Positions 43,612 to 52,983 of a stretch of DNA of 64,000 nt are shown piece by piece. Where the stretch lies: NCBI GenBank assembly GCA_963779765.1, contig CAVZZP010000002.1:1550001-1614000 (forward strand). Direction: 5' to 3'. The position numbers and the translations under genes are program-made. Each line of letters begins with the position of its first letter. The stretch's first letter is position 1. This DNA is from Silicimonas sp963779765 (lineage in GTDB: Bacteria; Pseudomonadota; Alphaproteobacteria; Rhodobacterales; Rhodobacteraceae). The notes below the pieces were generated by a model that saw only the letters and a list, made by a program, of their open reading frames with translations, was not told the DNA's origin and did not search any database.

Positions 43612-43932
43612 ATGGCCACCGTAGCCGTTACCGATGACACATTCGACGCCGAGGTCCGCAATTCGGATGTTCCGGTCGTCGTGGACTTCTGGGCCGAATG
43701 GTGCGGTCCCTGCAAGATGATCGGCCCGGCTCTTGAAGAGCTGTCGGACGAATATGGCGGCAAGATCAAGATCGCAAAGGTCAACGTCGACCAGAACCCG
43801 AACTCGCCCGCCCAGCTTGGCGTTCGCGGGATCCCGGCGCTGTTTCTCTTCAAGGACGGCCAGGTCGTGTCGAACAAGACCGGCGCCGCGCCCAAGGCTG
43901 CGCTGAAGGGCTGGATCGACGAATCCATCTGA
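43612..43932 (+). CDS. trxA: Thioredoxin
   Basis: A 106-residue thioredoxin, the general cytoplasmic disulfide reductant. The active site is WAEWCGPCK (Cys31, Cys34), the cis-proline region is VRGIPALFLF, and VNVDQNPNSPAQLGVRG is typical. It has its own candidate promoter upstream and a good terminator downstream, so it is probably transcribed alone although it follows addA, as in many relatives. Confidence 0.97.
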   Translation: MATVAVTDDTFDAEVRNSDVPVVVDFWAEWCGPCKMIGPALEELSDEYGGKIKIAKVNVDQNPNSPAQLGVRGIPALFLFKDGQVVSNKTGAAPKAALKGWIDESI

Positions 43933-43952
43933 CCGGCTTCGTCTCGCATCGC

Positions 43953-43977
43953 AGGGCCGCCATTGAGGCGGCCCTTT
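43953..43977 (+). terminator. Rho-independent terminator after trxA
   Basis: The 8-bp stem GGGCCGCC/GGCGGCCC (43954-43961 with 43967-43974) with a 5-nt loop and a short TTT tail lies 21 bases after the trxA stop. Confidence 0.65.
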
Positions 43978-44045
43978 GCATGTCGGCATCCGGGTTGCAG
44001 TCGACAGCGCCGGTACGCATATAGCCCCAAACGACGGAGGCACTC

Positions 44046-44603
44046 ATGGCGGACAGCGACTTTCCCGGCTGGCACGGGACAACGATTATCGGAGTCCGCA
44101 AGGGCGGATCGGTCGTCGTTGCGGGCGATGGACAGGTCAGCCTGGGTCAGACGGTCATCAAGGGCTCGGCGCGCAAGGTGCGTCGTCTCTCGCCGGGCGG
44201 TTATGACGTCGTTGCGGGTTTTGCAGGATCGACCGCCGACGCCTTCACACTGCTGGAACGCCTTGAAGCCAAACTCGAGGCGACGCCCGGTCAGTTGCAG
44301 CGCGCCTGCGTCGAGTTGGCGAAGGACTGGCGCACAGACAAATACCTTCAAAAGCTGGAAGCGATGCTGATCGTCACGGATGGTGCCGAGCTTTACATCG
44401 TGACGGGGGCAGGGGACGTGCTCGAGCCCGAACATGACGTCGCCGCGATCGGTTCTGGCGGGAATTATGCCCTCGCCGCCGCGCGGGCGCTGATGGACGC
44501 TGACGGCGACGCGGAATCCGTCGCACGCAGGGCAATGGCCATCGCCGCCGACATCTGCGTCTACACCAACGGGAACCTGACCGTGGAGACCATCTCGAAA
44601 TGA
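44046..44603 (+). CDS. hslV: ATP-dependent protease subunit HslV (ClpQ)
   Basis: A 185-residue proteasome-related peptidase. After a short propeptide (MADSDFPGWHG) the catalytic Thr begins TTIIGVRKGGSVVVAGDGQVS, followed by GFAGSTADAFTLLERLEAKL and IGSGGNYALAAARAL. It forms a double ring with HslU that degrades misfolded proteins. GGAGG precedes the ATG and its stop overlaps hslU by 4 bp. Confidence 0.97.
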   Translation: MADSDFPGWHGTTIIGVRKGGSVVVAGDGQVSLGQTVIKGSARKVRRLSPGGYDVVAGFAGSTADAFTLLERLEAKLEATPGQLQRACVELAKDWRTDKYLQKLEAMLIVTDGAELYIVTGAGDVLEPEHDVAAIGSGGNYALAAARALMDADGDAESVARRAMAIAADICVYTNGNLTVETISK

Positions 44604-45910
44604 CCGACCTGACCCCGCGAGAGATCGTCTCGGAACTTGACCGGTTCATCATCGGACAGAAGGACGCGAAGCGCGCCGTCGCCGTCGCACTCAGAAACCG
44701 CTGGCGCCGTCGGCAACTTCCCGACGATCTACGCGACGAGGTCTATCCGAAGAACATCCTGATGATTGGACCCACGGGCGTCGGCAAGACCGAGATTTCG
44801 CGCCGCTTGGCGAAGCTTGCCCGCGCGCCCTTCCTGAAGGTCGAGGCGACGAAGTTCACCGAGGTCGGTTACGTCGGGCGTGATGTGGAACAGATCGTGC
44901 GGGATCTGGTCGAAGCGTCGATCACAATGACGCGCGAGCATATGCGCGAGGACGTGAAGGCCAATGCCCGTGCCGCCGCTGAGAGCCGTGTTCTGGCCGC
45001 CATCGCGGGCGAGGGCGCGCGCGAACAGACGCGCGACATGTTCCGCGACAAGCTGAAGCGTGGGGAACTGGACGACACCGTCATCGAGCTTGAGATGAAG
45101 GATCAGTCCAATCCATTCCAGAACCTGGGAATGCCTGGAATGCCTCCGGGGCAGGGGGGCATGGCTCTGGACCTCGGATCGCTGTTCGGAAAGGGCCTTC
45201 CCGGACGGACCGTGAAGAAGCGCATGACCGTCGCACAAAGCTACGACATCCTGATCGGGGAAGAGGCCGACAAGCTCCTTGACGATGAAGCAGTCACTAA
45301 AGCGGCTATTTTCGCGGTCGAAGAGAATGGTATCGTGTTCTTAGACGAAATCGACAAGGTCACCGCACGTGCCGAAACTCGGGGGGCCGACGTCAGCCGG
45401 GAGGGTGTTCAGCGCGACCTGCTTCCTCTGATCGAGGGCACGACGGTATCGACGAAGTACGGGCCGGTGAGGACGGATCACATCCTTTTCATCGCCTCGG
45501 GTGCGTTCCACATCGCCAAGCCGTCCGACCTTCTTCCCGAGCTCCAGGGGCGCCTTCCTATCCGCGTCAACCTGCGGGCGCTGACCGAGGAAGACTTTGT
45601 CCGCATCCTGACCGAGACGGACAACGCGCTGACGCTTCAGTACACGGCGCTGATGAACACCGAAGAGGTCGAGGTTTCGTTCACAGAAGACGGAATTGCG
45701 GCGCTGGCCAAGATTGCGGCCGAAGTGAACCAGTCGATTGAGAACATCGGTGCGCGGCGACTTTACACCGTCATGGAGCGGGTCTTCGAAGAACTCAGCT
45801 TCAACGCACCGGACCGGGCCGGCGACAAGGTTATGGTCGATGCCGCCTTCGTCGAGACGAACCTTGGTGAGCTGGCTCGCAGCGCAGATATGAGCCGCTT
45901 CGTCCTCTAG
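44600..45910 (+). CDS. hslU: ATP-dependent protease ATPase subunit HslU (ClpY)
   Basis: A 436-residue AAA+ unfoldase partner of HslV. It starts MTDLTPREIVSELDRFIIGQ, with Walker A GPTGVGKT at 57-64, the pore motif region ATKFTEVGYVGRDVE, Walker B IVFLDEIDKV, and the HslU-specific I domain between (QTRDMFRDKLKRG to LGSLFGKGLPGR). The C-terminal tail SADMSRFVL is the peptide that inserts into HslV. Complete. Confidence 0.98.
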   Translation: MTDLTPREIVSELDRFIIGQKDAKRAVAVALRNRWRRRQLPDDLRDEVYPKNILMIGPTGVGKTEISRRLAKLARAPFLKVEATKFTEVGYVGRDVEQIVRDLVEASITMTREHMREDVKANARAAAESRVLAAIAGEGAREQTRDMFRDKLKRGELDDTVIELEMKDQSNPFQNLGMPGMPPGQGGMALDLGSLFGKGLPGRTVKKRMTVAQSYDILIGEEADKLLDDEAVTKAAIFAVEENGIVFLDEIDKVTARAETRGADVSREGVQRDLLPLIEGTTVSTKYGPVRTDHILFIASGAFHIAKPSDLLPELQGRLPIRVNLRALTEEDFVRILTETDNALTLQYTALMNTEEVEVSFTEDGIAALAKIAAEVNQSIENIGARRLYTVMERVFEELSFNAPDRAGDKVMVDAAFVETNLGELARSADMSRFVL

Positions 45911-45966
45911 CGCGAGTGTCGCATACGGGGCAGAGTGGCCGCACCCTACGGCCGGGCTGCCTCTCG

Positions 45967-47040
45967 ATGCGTCTGCTACCGCTTGTCTTCATCCTCGTTC
46001 TTGCGGCCTGCGCGCCGCGATTGCCCGTGGCGTCAGTCCCCGAAGGTACACCGGAGGGCACGTCGACGATTGTCTACGTCGCGACCAACCGAAGCGACAT
46101 CGGGAGTTCCTCCTCGCGAGGTCGCAGTGAGACGACCCGCCATATCCGATATCAGGTACGCATTCCGGACGCCCACACGCCGGGAAAGCTTGCGATGCCG
46201 ACCCGAAATCCTGATCCTGCCCGCCACTTCATGGCGCTGAAAGCCGACGCCTTTCGCGGAGAAGACCAGTTCGCCGCAGCCATCTCGCAGGACCTCTCCC
46301 GAATGCCGGTCGACGACCGGGCGATCACCTTGTTCATCCACGGCTTCAACACGACCTACGCCGAAAGTGTGATGCGGATGGCGCAGCTGAACTACGACCT
46401 CGACTTGCCGGGTGTGTCGGTTCAGTTCGCCTGGCCCTCGGCCAACAGCCCTCTCGGATACGCCTACGACCGAGACAGCACGCTTTATTCCCGCGATGCG
46501 CTAGAGCTTCTCCTTCGTTCGCTGCCCAAGACCGACAAGCGACTGGTGATTGTAGCGCATTCTCTGGGCGCGCATCTTACGATGGAGACCCTGCGTCAGA
46601 TCGAGATCGCCGATCCGGGTTGGAGCGCGCGGACGCTCGGTGGCGTGGTGCTTGTCTCTCCTGACATCGACGTAGAGGTCTTCCGGCAGCAGGTCGCACG
46701 ACTATCGCCCTTGCCCCAGCCTTTCGTGATCTTCGTGTCCAGCAGGGATGCGGCGCTCGGACTTTCGGCTCTCATTTCAGGTGAGAGCGGGCGGCTGGGG
46801 AACGTCACCGACCCGTCCGCGCTCGCGGGTCTCGACATCATCCTCCTGGACATCTCCGCATTCGGGAGCGGGCATTTTGCCTTTGGGAACTCTCCTGCCC
46901 TGATCCCGATCCTTCGTCGCATGGCCAACCTGGATTCGTCCTTCCGGGACGAAGACAGACGGAGCACGGGCGTCATCCCAGGAACCGTCGTGACGATCCG
47001 AAACGTCACCGAGGTGATCCTGTCGCCACTATCGCAGTAG
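45967..47040 (+). CDS. Alpha/beta-hydrolase lipoprotein (DUF900 type)
   Basis: A 357-residue protein with a lipoprotein signal MRLLPLVFILVLAAC (lipobox LAAC, Cys15). Its serine-hydrolase fold has the oxyanion region LFIHGFNTTYAESVMRMAQL, FAWPSA, the nucleophile motif VAHSLGAHLTME and VVLVSPDIDVEVF. DUF900 proteins are predicted esterases or lipases; the substrate is unknown. The lipobox supports the ATG at 45967; a GTG at 45916 would put the lipobox too far inside. Confidence 0.83.
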   Translation: MRLLPLVFILVLAACAPRLPVASVPEGTPEGTSTIVYVATNRSDIGSSSSRGRSETTRHIRYQVRIPDAHTPGKLAMPTRNPDPARHFMALKADAFRGEDQFAAAISQDLSRMPVDDRAITLFIHGFNTTYAESVMRMAQLNYDLDLPGVSVQFAWPSANSPLGYAYDRDSTLYSRDALELLLRSLPKTDKRLVIVAHSLGAHLTMETLRQIEIADPGWSARTLGGVVLVSPDIDVEVFRQQVARLSPLPQPFVIFVSSRDAALGLSALISGESGRLGNVTDPSALAGLDIILLDISAFGSGHFAFGNSPALIPILRRMANLDSSFRDEDRRSTGVIPGTVVTIRNVTEVILSPLSQ

Positions 47041-47092
47041 AGCCGGCGAAAGGTCTCTTTTCATCGACGGGAAAGAGGCAGAAACGAAGCCA

Positions 47093-48337
47093 ATGACCGC
47101 TCTGACCTTCGTTCGCGACAACGTCCGCTTCCTGGCCGTGGGAATCGTGCTGACGCTGAATTCCAGCTACGGCCAGACCTTCTTCATCTCGGTATTCGCA
47201 GCATCGATCATGGCAGACTTCGCGCTGTCGGACGGTGAGTGGGGACTTGTCTATACTGCCGCCACGACGGCCTCCGCGGTAGTCATGTTCTTCGCGGGCG
47301 CCCTCAGCGACCGGTTCCGAGTCCGTCAACTGGCCTGGCTGGTGGTGCCCGGTTTGGCGGTGTCCTGCATGGTCATGGGAGCGAGCGGATCGGTCACTGG
47401 ATTGCTGATGGCCATCTTCCTTCTGAGGATCCTGGGACAAGGCATGATGTTCCAGCTTGCGTCGGTGTCGATGGCGCGGTGGTTCGTGGCGCGTCGCGGC
47501 CTTGCGCTGTCGATCGCCGGCATCGGATTCTGGATCGGGCAGGCGACGTTGCCGCTGGTCTTCGCGAGCCTCTTGCCGTCCCATGGCTGGCGCGCTTTGT
47601 GGTTCCTTGCCGCTGCGCTTGTCGCGGTCACGTTTCCATTGATCCTGTGGCTTCTTACACTGGAAAGGACGCCGCAATCTCTCGCTCATTCGGACGATGC
47701 GGTCGGGATGGACGGGCGGCAGTGGACCCGTCCCGAAGTCCTTCGATCCGCGTTCTTCTGGATGCTCGTGCCCATGCTTCTGGGGCCGCCCGCCTGGGGT
47801 ACAGCCTTATTCTTCCAGCAGGTCCATATCGCCGACGTCAAGGGATGGGGCCTGACCGACTACCTTGCGCTTGTGCCGCTGATGACCGTCGTGTCGGTCG
47901 CGATGACTTTCGTTGCGGGGCATCTCATCGACCTTCTCGGGTCGGCGGTGCTGATCCGTGTCGTCCTGGTGCCGTGGCTTCTGGGCTTTCTTGTTCTGGC
48001 ATTGGCGCCGACGCTTTCTGTCGCCGCGCTGGCCTTCGTGCTATTCGGCGTGGCGCACGGAACGCAGGCCACCATCATGACGGCCTTCTGGGCCGAGTTC
48101 TTCGGCACACGGCACATCGGGTCTATCAAGGCGGCCGCGACAAGCCTGATGGTTTTCGGGTCGGCGGTCGGTCCGGGCCTATCGGGCGTTTTGATCGACC
48201 AGGGGCTCGATTTCCCAAGACAGATGCTAGGGATCGTCGTTTATTTCGCGGCGTCGAGTGTCCTGTTGTGGATCGCCGTCGATAGCGCTCGACGTCGGCT
48301 ACCGCGCGCGGGCGAGATAAACGTAAAGCGCGCCTGA
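47093..48337 (+). CDS. Major facilitator superfamily transporter
   Basis: A 414-residue MFS permease with about twelve hydrophobic helices. The loop 2-3 signature region is FFAGALSDRFRVRQL, followed by ILGQGMMFQLASVSMARWF. The C-terminal half has GHLIDLLGSAVLIR and FFGTRHIGSIKAAATSLMVFGSAVGPGLSG, reminiscent of oxalate/formate-type or monocarboxylate MFS proteins. Substrate unknown. Its end overlaps the convergent smr-type gene by 39 bp. Confidence 0.83.
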   Translation: MTALTFVRDNVRFLAVGIVLTLNSSYGQTFFISVFAASIMADFALSDGEWGLVYTAATTASAVVMFFAGALSDRFRVRQLAWLVVPGLAVSCMVMGASGSVTGLLMAIFLLRILGQGMMFQLASVSMARWFVARRGLALSIAGIGFWIGQATLPLVFASLLPSHGWRALWFLAAALVAVTFPLILWLLTLERTPQSLAHSDDAVGMDGRQWTRPEVLRSAFFWMLVPMLLGPPAWGTALFFQQVHIADVKGWGLTDYLALVPLMTVVSVAMTFVAGHLIDLLGSAVLIRVVLVPWLLGFLVLALAPTLSVAALAFVLFGVAHGTQATIMTAFWAEFFGTRHIGSIKAAATSLMVFGSAVGPGLSGVLIDQGLDFPRQMLGIVVYFAASSVLLWIAVDSARRRLPRAGEINVKRA

Positions 48338-48892
48338 GCCCCCGTGACGTCTGTGCGCCTCGGTCCAGTCCAGAACGAGATGGGACAGGGGCGGTCGCGT
48401 CAACCATTCGGGAACAGCCCGCCTCAGCACGCCGGTCTGCCGGGGAACCGGGTCATGGTCGGGGGCAGGGCGGCCCTTGCCGGTAATGACGAGGACCAGG
48501 CGTCTCCCCTCGGAGTTGGCACGCAAAAGAAAGGACCGAAGCGCGATCTCGGCCGCCGCAGCGGTCATGCCATGGAGATCGATACGCGTCTCGGGGATCG
48601 CCTTGCCACGCTTCATACGCCCGAAGGTCTTGCGGTCCATGCGGACGGGGCGATCGACAGGGTCAACGCTCCGAGCGGGACCAGAGAGTGCGGCCTGGCT
48701 GGTCTCCCCCACGCGGAAAGGCTTGATGTCGAAATCGGAGTCGGGAATTAGCGGCTTCGGCCTTGTCTCAAGCCGCTGTTTCATGGACAGCGCGCCGGAA
48801 GGCTTGTGCGGGTCGAGAGGAGAGGCGGTGCGGGCAACGCGTTGCCACAGCTTCTCCTCCTCTGGAGCCAGCCGACGGGGGCGCCGGCTCAT
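48299..48892 (-). CDS. Smr/MutS2-domain protein
   Basis: A 197-residue protein with a charged N-terminal region (RPRRLAPEEEKLWQRVA) and a C-terminal Smr domain: RIDLHGMTAAAAEIALRSFL, LVLVITGKGR and the ending GGSGALYVYLARAR. Smr domains are DNA or RNA endonucleases; the cellular role here is unknown. It overlaps the mltA stop by 4 bp, the normal secB-fxsA-timA-mltA-smr neighbourhood of the family. Confidence 0.88.
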   Translation of the reverse strand: MSRRPRRLAPEEEKLWQRVARTASPLDPHKPSGALSMKQRLETRPKPLIPDSDFDIKPFRVGETSQAALSGPARSVDPVDRPVRMDRKTFGRMKRGKAIPETRIDLHGMTAAAAEIALRSFLLRANSEGRRLVLVITGKGRPAPDHDPVPRQTGVLRRAVPEWLTRPPLSHLVLDWTEAHRRHGGSGALYVYLARAR

Positions 48893-49915
48893 GACCCGTC
48901 GATCCGGGCCAAGGCCTCCTCGATCGGCAGAAGGACGATCATCCTGCCACCGTCGCGCACCTGACCAGCCTTTCTTCCCGCCTGCGCCCCCGTGCCGAAG
49001 AAGATGTCGCCGCGCTGTGCGCCCTTGATCGCGGACCCTGTGTCCTGAGCGACCATGAGACGCCGCATCGGCGAAGCGCCGTCCTTCTCGATCCAGACCG
49101 GCGCCCCGAGGGGCACGAACTCGGGGTCGACGGCAAGGGTGCGGCCGCCTGTGATGGACCGATCCATCGCCCCGAGCGGACCCATGTCGGCGGGAACCTG
49201 GCTTACTTCGCGGAAGAAGACGTAGGAGGGGTTATGGTTCAGAAGATCTGCGCCTTCTGCGGGGTGTTCGCGAACCCATGTCCGGATGACTTGTGCCGAG
49301 ACCTGATGCGCGTCGAAAACGCCGCGTCGAACCAGCTCTTCGCCGATCGATCGGTAGGGGTGACCGTTCTTGCCGCCATAGCCGACACGAATACTCGTTC
49401 CGTCTTCCAGCCTGATACGTCCGGAACCTTGGACCTGAAGAAAGAATTTTTCGACGGGATCCTCGACCCAGACGATCTCCAGGCCGCGCCCCTTCAAAAC
49501 GGACTTGTCTTCGATCTCCTTGCGGCTGAACCACTCGCCCGTTTCGGGCGCTTCGGGAGGACGACGGTAGAGGGGAACGCTAAATCGCTCGGTTTCCTCG
49601 AGGGATCCGACAAGCTCGGGCTCGTAGTAGCCAGTAAAAAGCGCGGCAGAGCCATCGGTGATCAGGATCGGGCGGAAGAGGGCTTCGAAAAAGGTGCGAG
49701 CGTCCGTTGGCGCGGCTCGCCAGAGCGCAAACGGCGGGCCAGTCACCAGAGGTCATGTCCTCACAGGTGGTTCGGAAGACCTTGAGCGCCGCCTCGTGGC
49801 TGTCGGCCTCCCACCCCTTCAAGTCGGAGAACTCCAGTAGGCGGGCCTCGGCGGAAAGGGGGAGGGCGGACATCGTCAGGAGCAGGAATGCAGCAAGACC
49901 GCTGCCAAGGGTCAT
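48889..49915 (-). pseudogene. mltA: Membrane-bound lytic murein transglycosylase A, frameshifted
   Basis: MltA cleaves peptidoglycan glycan strands with 1,6-anhydro ring formation. The first reading from 49915 has a signal peptide (LGSGLAAFLLLTMSALPLSA) and reaches DWPAVCALAS. Near 49713-49716 the frame must change to continue APTDARTFFEALFRPILITD, FTGYYEPEL, FFLQVQGSGRI and the 3D domain with LAVDPEFVPLGAPVWIEK and VAQDTGSAIKG. The 1027 nt hold one base too many; dropping one base of the GG at 49714-49715 restores about 341 residues. As read, the domain part has no signal peptide. I suspect an indel error. Confidence 0.85.
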
Positions 49916-50571
49916 TCGCCAGTTGCCACCAACTGCCAGTTGGGGTCGTTGACACCCATCTTGCGGGCGAAAGTCCAAACGTCGCGTTGGCGCTTGATCT
50001 CGCTTGGGTTGCCCTCCACGATTTCGCCTGCTGCGTTCCTCACGACCGAAGTCTGCTCACCCACGAAGCGGACGGTGATCTCTCCCTCACTCGTCTGGCG
50101 GTCGAACTCGGCTTCCTTCAGCACGACTTCGCGGACGCCGACGAAATTCGCGTCAATCGACAGGCCTTCTGCTTTGCGAGCGTCGATGACGGACTGAAAC
50201 GTCTGCTCGATATCGTCGGACAGGAAGTCGCGGACGGGGGTCAGATCGCCCTTCTCGAAAGCCATGAGGATCATTTCGTAGGCCCCGCGCGAGCCTTCCA
50301 AGAACGACTTCACCATGAAACCCGGCTCGGCCATCTTCATCGCGGCCAGAGCCTTGGCGCTTTGTGACCCGTCCTCGACGTGGTCGGTGATGTCGTGATC
50401 GGGGCCGCCCTCGATTACGTCGAAGTCGGCGCGACGCGACGGACGGCTTGGGGTCTGCGTCACTGCAGGCTTTTCGAAGCCTTCTCTCGTACCGAGAACG
50501 CTACGCAGTCGCAGGATCAAAAACACGGCAATGCCGGCAAGGACCAGAAGCTGGATCAAGGAGGAGCTCAT
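49912..50571 (-). CDS. Tim44-like membrane-anchored protein (TimA type)
   Basis: A 219-residue protein with one N-terminal membrane helix (SSSLIQLLVLAGIAVFLILR), a linker and a Tim44/MRPL45 NTF2-like domain (EPGFMVKSFLEGSRGAYEMI, FEKGDLTPVRDFLSDDI, RDVWTFARKMGVNDPNWQLV). Alphaproteobacterial homologues (TimA) are inner-membrane proteins of uncertain task. Its stop overlaps mltA by 4 bp. The ATG at 50571 begins just before the membrane helix. Confidence 0.88.
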   Translation of the reverse strand: MSSSLIQLLVLAGIAVFLILRLRSVLGTREGFEKPAVTQTPSRPSRRADFDVIEGGPDHDITDHVEDGSQSAKALAAMKMAEPGFMVKSFLEGSRGAYEMILMAFEKGDLTPVRDFLSDDIEQTFQSVIDARKAEGLSIDANFVGVREVVLKEAEFDRQTSEGEITVRFVGEQTSVVRNAAGEIVEGNPSEIKRQRDVWTFARKMGVNDPNWQLVATGE

Positions 50572-50672
50572 GCGTTCTCTCGGGACAGGGTTTGGCATTC
50601 TGACATCAGGGTCCATATGTAGGTGCTGATTGGGTGCGAGTCCACCGGACCCCCTGCGACCAAGAGGACACC

Positions 50673-51134
50673 ATGCGGCTCTTTCTTCCGTTCCTTCTCG
50701 TTCCGCTCATCGAGATTGCGCTTTTCATCCAGGTCGGCGGGTTGATCGGGCTCTGGTGGACGCTCGCCATCGTGGTTGGAACAGCGATCCTCGGCACCTT
50801 CCTCGTTCGTAGCCAGGGCATGGCCGTCCTTGCGCAACTTCGCGGATCGATGGAACGTCTGAGTGATCCGACCGGACCGCTCGCGCATGGAGCGATGATC
50901 CTGTTTTCAGGCGCACTTCTTCTGACGCCGGGCTTTTTCACCGATGCGATCGGCTTCGCCCTTCTGGTGCCTGGCATCCGAGAGTCCATATTCCGTGCGG
51001 TGCGAAAGCGCGTCGTGATCGAACGGTTCAACTACGGAGCTTCACCGAAGACCCCGGCGGATCCGCATGTAATCGAGGGTGAGTTCGAAGAGATCGAGCC
51101 GAGGAAAGGACCCTCTGGCTGGACCCGCCATTGA
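50673..51134 (+). CDS. fxsA: FxsA-family membrane protein
   Basis: A 153-residue inner-membrane protein with the FxsA pattern: LFLPFLLVPLIEIALFIQVG, then GLWWTLAIVVGTAILGTFLV and HGAMILFSGALLLTPGFFTDAIGFALLVPGIR. It ends in a hydrophilic tail. In E. coli FxsA affects phage F exclusion; its normal role is unknown. It is divergent from the Tim44-like gene and followed by secB after 61 bases. Confidence 0.9.
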   Translation: MRLFLPFLLVPLIEIALFIQVGGLIGLWWTLAIVVGTAILGTFLVRSQGMAVLAQLRGSMERLSDPTGPLAHGAMILFSGALLLTPGFFTDAIGFALLVPGIRESIFRAVRKRVVIERFNYGASPKTPADPHVIEGEFEEIEPRKGPSGWTRH

Positions 51135-51195
51135 GGGCAGGCGCCCACCTCGCTATAGAGGTCCGGACGAGAATTTTATCCAGACGGAGAGCCTC

Positions 51196-51705
51196 ATGGC
51201 CGAAAATGGAAACGGCGCCGCGCCGCAAACGCCCCAGATGCCGCAAATGAAGGTGCTTGGGCAGTTCATTCGCGACATGTCCTTCGAGAACATCTTGGCC
51301 CGCAAGCCAGTCGAAGGTCAGGTGCAGCCCGACATTCAGGTCCAGGTCGCTCTCGACGCTCGCAAGGGCTCGAACGCGAACCAGTACGAGGTGGTGACAA
51401 AGTTCAACATCACGTCGAAGAACAAGGGCAGCGAGGCCGTGCTGTTCGTCCTCGAGCTGGAGTACGCCGGTCTCTTCCAGATCGAAAATGTGGCCGACGA
51501 CCAGCTTCACCCATTTCTTCTGATCGAATGTCCGCGGATGATCTTCCCGTTCGTGCGCCGCATCGTCAGCGACGTGACCCGCGACGGCGGCTTCCCGCCC
51601 CTGAACATGGACACGATCGATTTCGTCGCGCTCTACCGCCAGCAGCTGGCCCAGAGGCAGCAGGCTCAGGCCGGAAAGCCCGAAACGCCTACGCCGGCGA
51701 ACTGA
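51196..51705 (+). CDS. secB: Protein-export chaperone SecB
   Basis: A 169-residue tetrameric chaperone that keeps preproteins unfolded and hands them to SecA. The conserved SecB segments are FIRDMSFENILA, VVTKFNITSKNKG, ALFVLELEYAGLF-like (EAVLFVLELEYAGLFQIENV) and the SecA-contact region LIECPRMIFPFVRRIVSD with GGFPPLNMDTIDFVALY. The ATG at 51196 gives the standard N-terminus. Its 3' end overlaps the convergent dnaQ by 17 bp. Confidence 0.96.
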   Translation: MAENGNGAAPQTPQMPQMKVLGQFIRDMSFENILARKPVEGQVQPDIQVQVALDARKGSNANQYEVVTKFNITSKNKGSEAVLFVLELEYAGLFQIENVADDQLHPFLLIECPRMIFPFVRRIVSDVTRDGGFPPLNMDTIDFVALYRQQLAQRQQAQAGKPETPTPAN

Positions 51706-52393
51706 ACGTCGGCCAAAGCGCCCCATTCCCCATCTTCGCTACGAAGGCTGCATGTGCCGCCGCCTCGGCTTCGGTCAGGCGCGCGGGCAGGGGACGTGGG
51801 CGGGGCTGGGGACGCCAGGCTTCTGCCGGACCGCTACCTGTCCGCTTCTGCCCGACAGGGGCAAGAATGAGGTCAGGCTGCCGACCCCCGATCAGTTCGA
51901 GATAGACGTCCGCCAGGATCTCACTGTCGAGAAGCGCTCCGTGCAGCGTTCTAGCCGAGTTGTCGATGGAGTAGCGGCGGCACAGAGCATCCAGCGACGC
52001 TGGTGAACCGGGAAACTTCCGGCGGGCGATGTCCAGGGTGTCGACTGCGCGCTCCCAAGGGATCTGAGGAAGTCCGAGCCAGCGCAGTTCGGCGTTCAGA
52101 AATTTCATGTCGAATGCGGCGTTGTGGATCACAAGCGTCGCGTCGCCGATGAAGTCCAGAAACTCCTTCGCGACATGACGAAACAGAGGTTTGTCGCGCA
52201 GGAAGTCGTCGGTCAGGCCGTGTACGTCTATGGCTTCTTTTGGGACCATGCGCTCGGGGTTGACGTACTGGTGATACGTCCGTCCTGTCGGGACGTGCCC
52301 GTGCAATTCGACCGCTCCGATCTCGACGATGCGGTCGCCGGTTTCGGGATCCAGTCCCGTAGTTTCGGTGTCGAGAACGATCTCGCGCATCAT
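51689..52393 (-). CDS. dnaQ: DNA polymerase III epsilon subunit (proofreading exonuclease)
   Basis: A 234-residue DEDDh exonuclease. ExoI is IVLDTETTGLDPETGDRIVE (Asp8, Glu10), ExoII LVIHNAAFDMKFLNAEL and ExoIII around the HGALLDSEILADVYLEL segment. The C-terminal tail would bind the polymerase alpha subunit. It overlaps coaE by 4 bp on the same strand, the usual maf-aroE-coaE-dnaQ operon. Confidence 0.95.
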   Translation of the reverse strand: MMREIVLDTETTGLDPETGDRIVEIGAVELHGHVPTGRTYHQYVNPERMVPKEAIDVHGLTDDFLRDKPLFRHVAKEFLDFIGDATLVIHNAAFDMKFLNAELRWLGLPQIPWERAVDTLDIARRKFPGSPASLDALCRRYSIDNSARTLHGALLDSEILADVYLELIGGRQPDLILAPVGQKRTGSGPAEAWRPQPRPRPLPARLTEAEAAAHAAFVAKMGNGALWPTFSSPA

Positions 52394-52983
52394 CTTCCGA
52401 ATGTCCTTGCCTGCTGGACTACATCATGGACAGCGGCGCGGGCGGCTTCAAGCGACGTGGTCTCGATCACGACATCTGCGCGTGCCCTCTTTTCGGCGTC
52501 AGGAACTTGGCGGTTCAGGATCAACTCGAATTTGTCCGGTGTCATGCCAGGTCGGGACAGAACACGTCGGCGTTGTTCGTCGGCGGGTGCGGAAACGACG
52601 ACGATCATGTCCACCATGGCCTCGGCGCCGGTTTCGAAGAGGAGCGGAATGTCGACCACGACGACTGGTGCATTCGTGCGGGCCACGAAATTCGCCCGAT
52701 CCTCGGCGACCAGCGGGTGAACTGCCGCCTCGACAAGCCGGAGTAGGTCAGGATCTTTCCTGATCGCGTCAGAGAGCTTCGCGCGGTCGATCGCACCCTC
52801 GACGATAACGTCTGGGCAGAGGGCGCGAAGTCGCGGGACAGCGCCCCCTCCCTTTGAATAGAGACGGTGGACGGCTTCATCCGCATCCCAGACAGGCACG
52901 TCCAGATCGCGGAACATCGCCGCCGTTGTAGACTTTCCCATCCCGATCGAGCCGGTCAAGCCGATGACGGTCGGTCGGCTCAC
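52390..52983 (-). CDS. coaE: Dephospho-CoA kinase
   Basis: A 197-residue P-loop kinase for the last step of coenzyme A synthesis. The Walker A motif GLTGSIGMGKSTTA is at 8-21, followed by VWDADEAVHRLY, VVVDIPLLFETGAE and a lid with LSRPGMTPDKFELILNRQ. The start is a GTG at 52983 overlapping the aroE stop as GTGA; the upstream frame belongs to aroE in a different reading. Confidence 0.95.
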   Translation of the reverse strand: MSRPTVIGLTGSIGMGKSTTAAMFRDLDVPVWDADEAVHRLYSKGGGAVPRLRALCPDVIVEGAIDRAKLSDAIRKDPDLLRLVEAAVHPLVAEDRANFVARTNAPVVVVDIPLLFETGAEAMVDMIVVVSAPADEQRRRVLSRPGMTPDKFELILNRQVPDAEKRARADVVIETTSLEAARAAVHDVVQQARTFGR

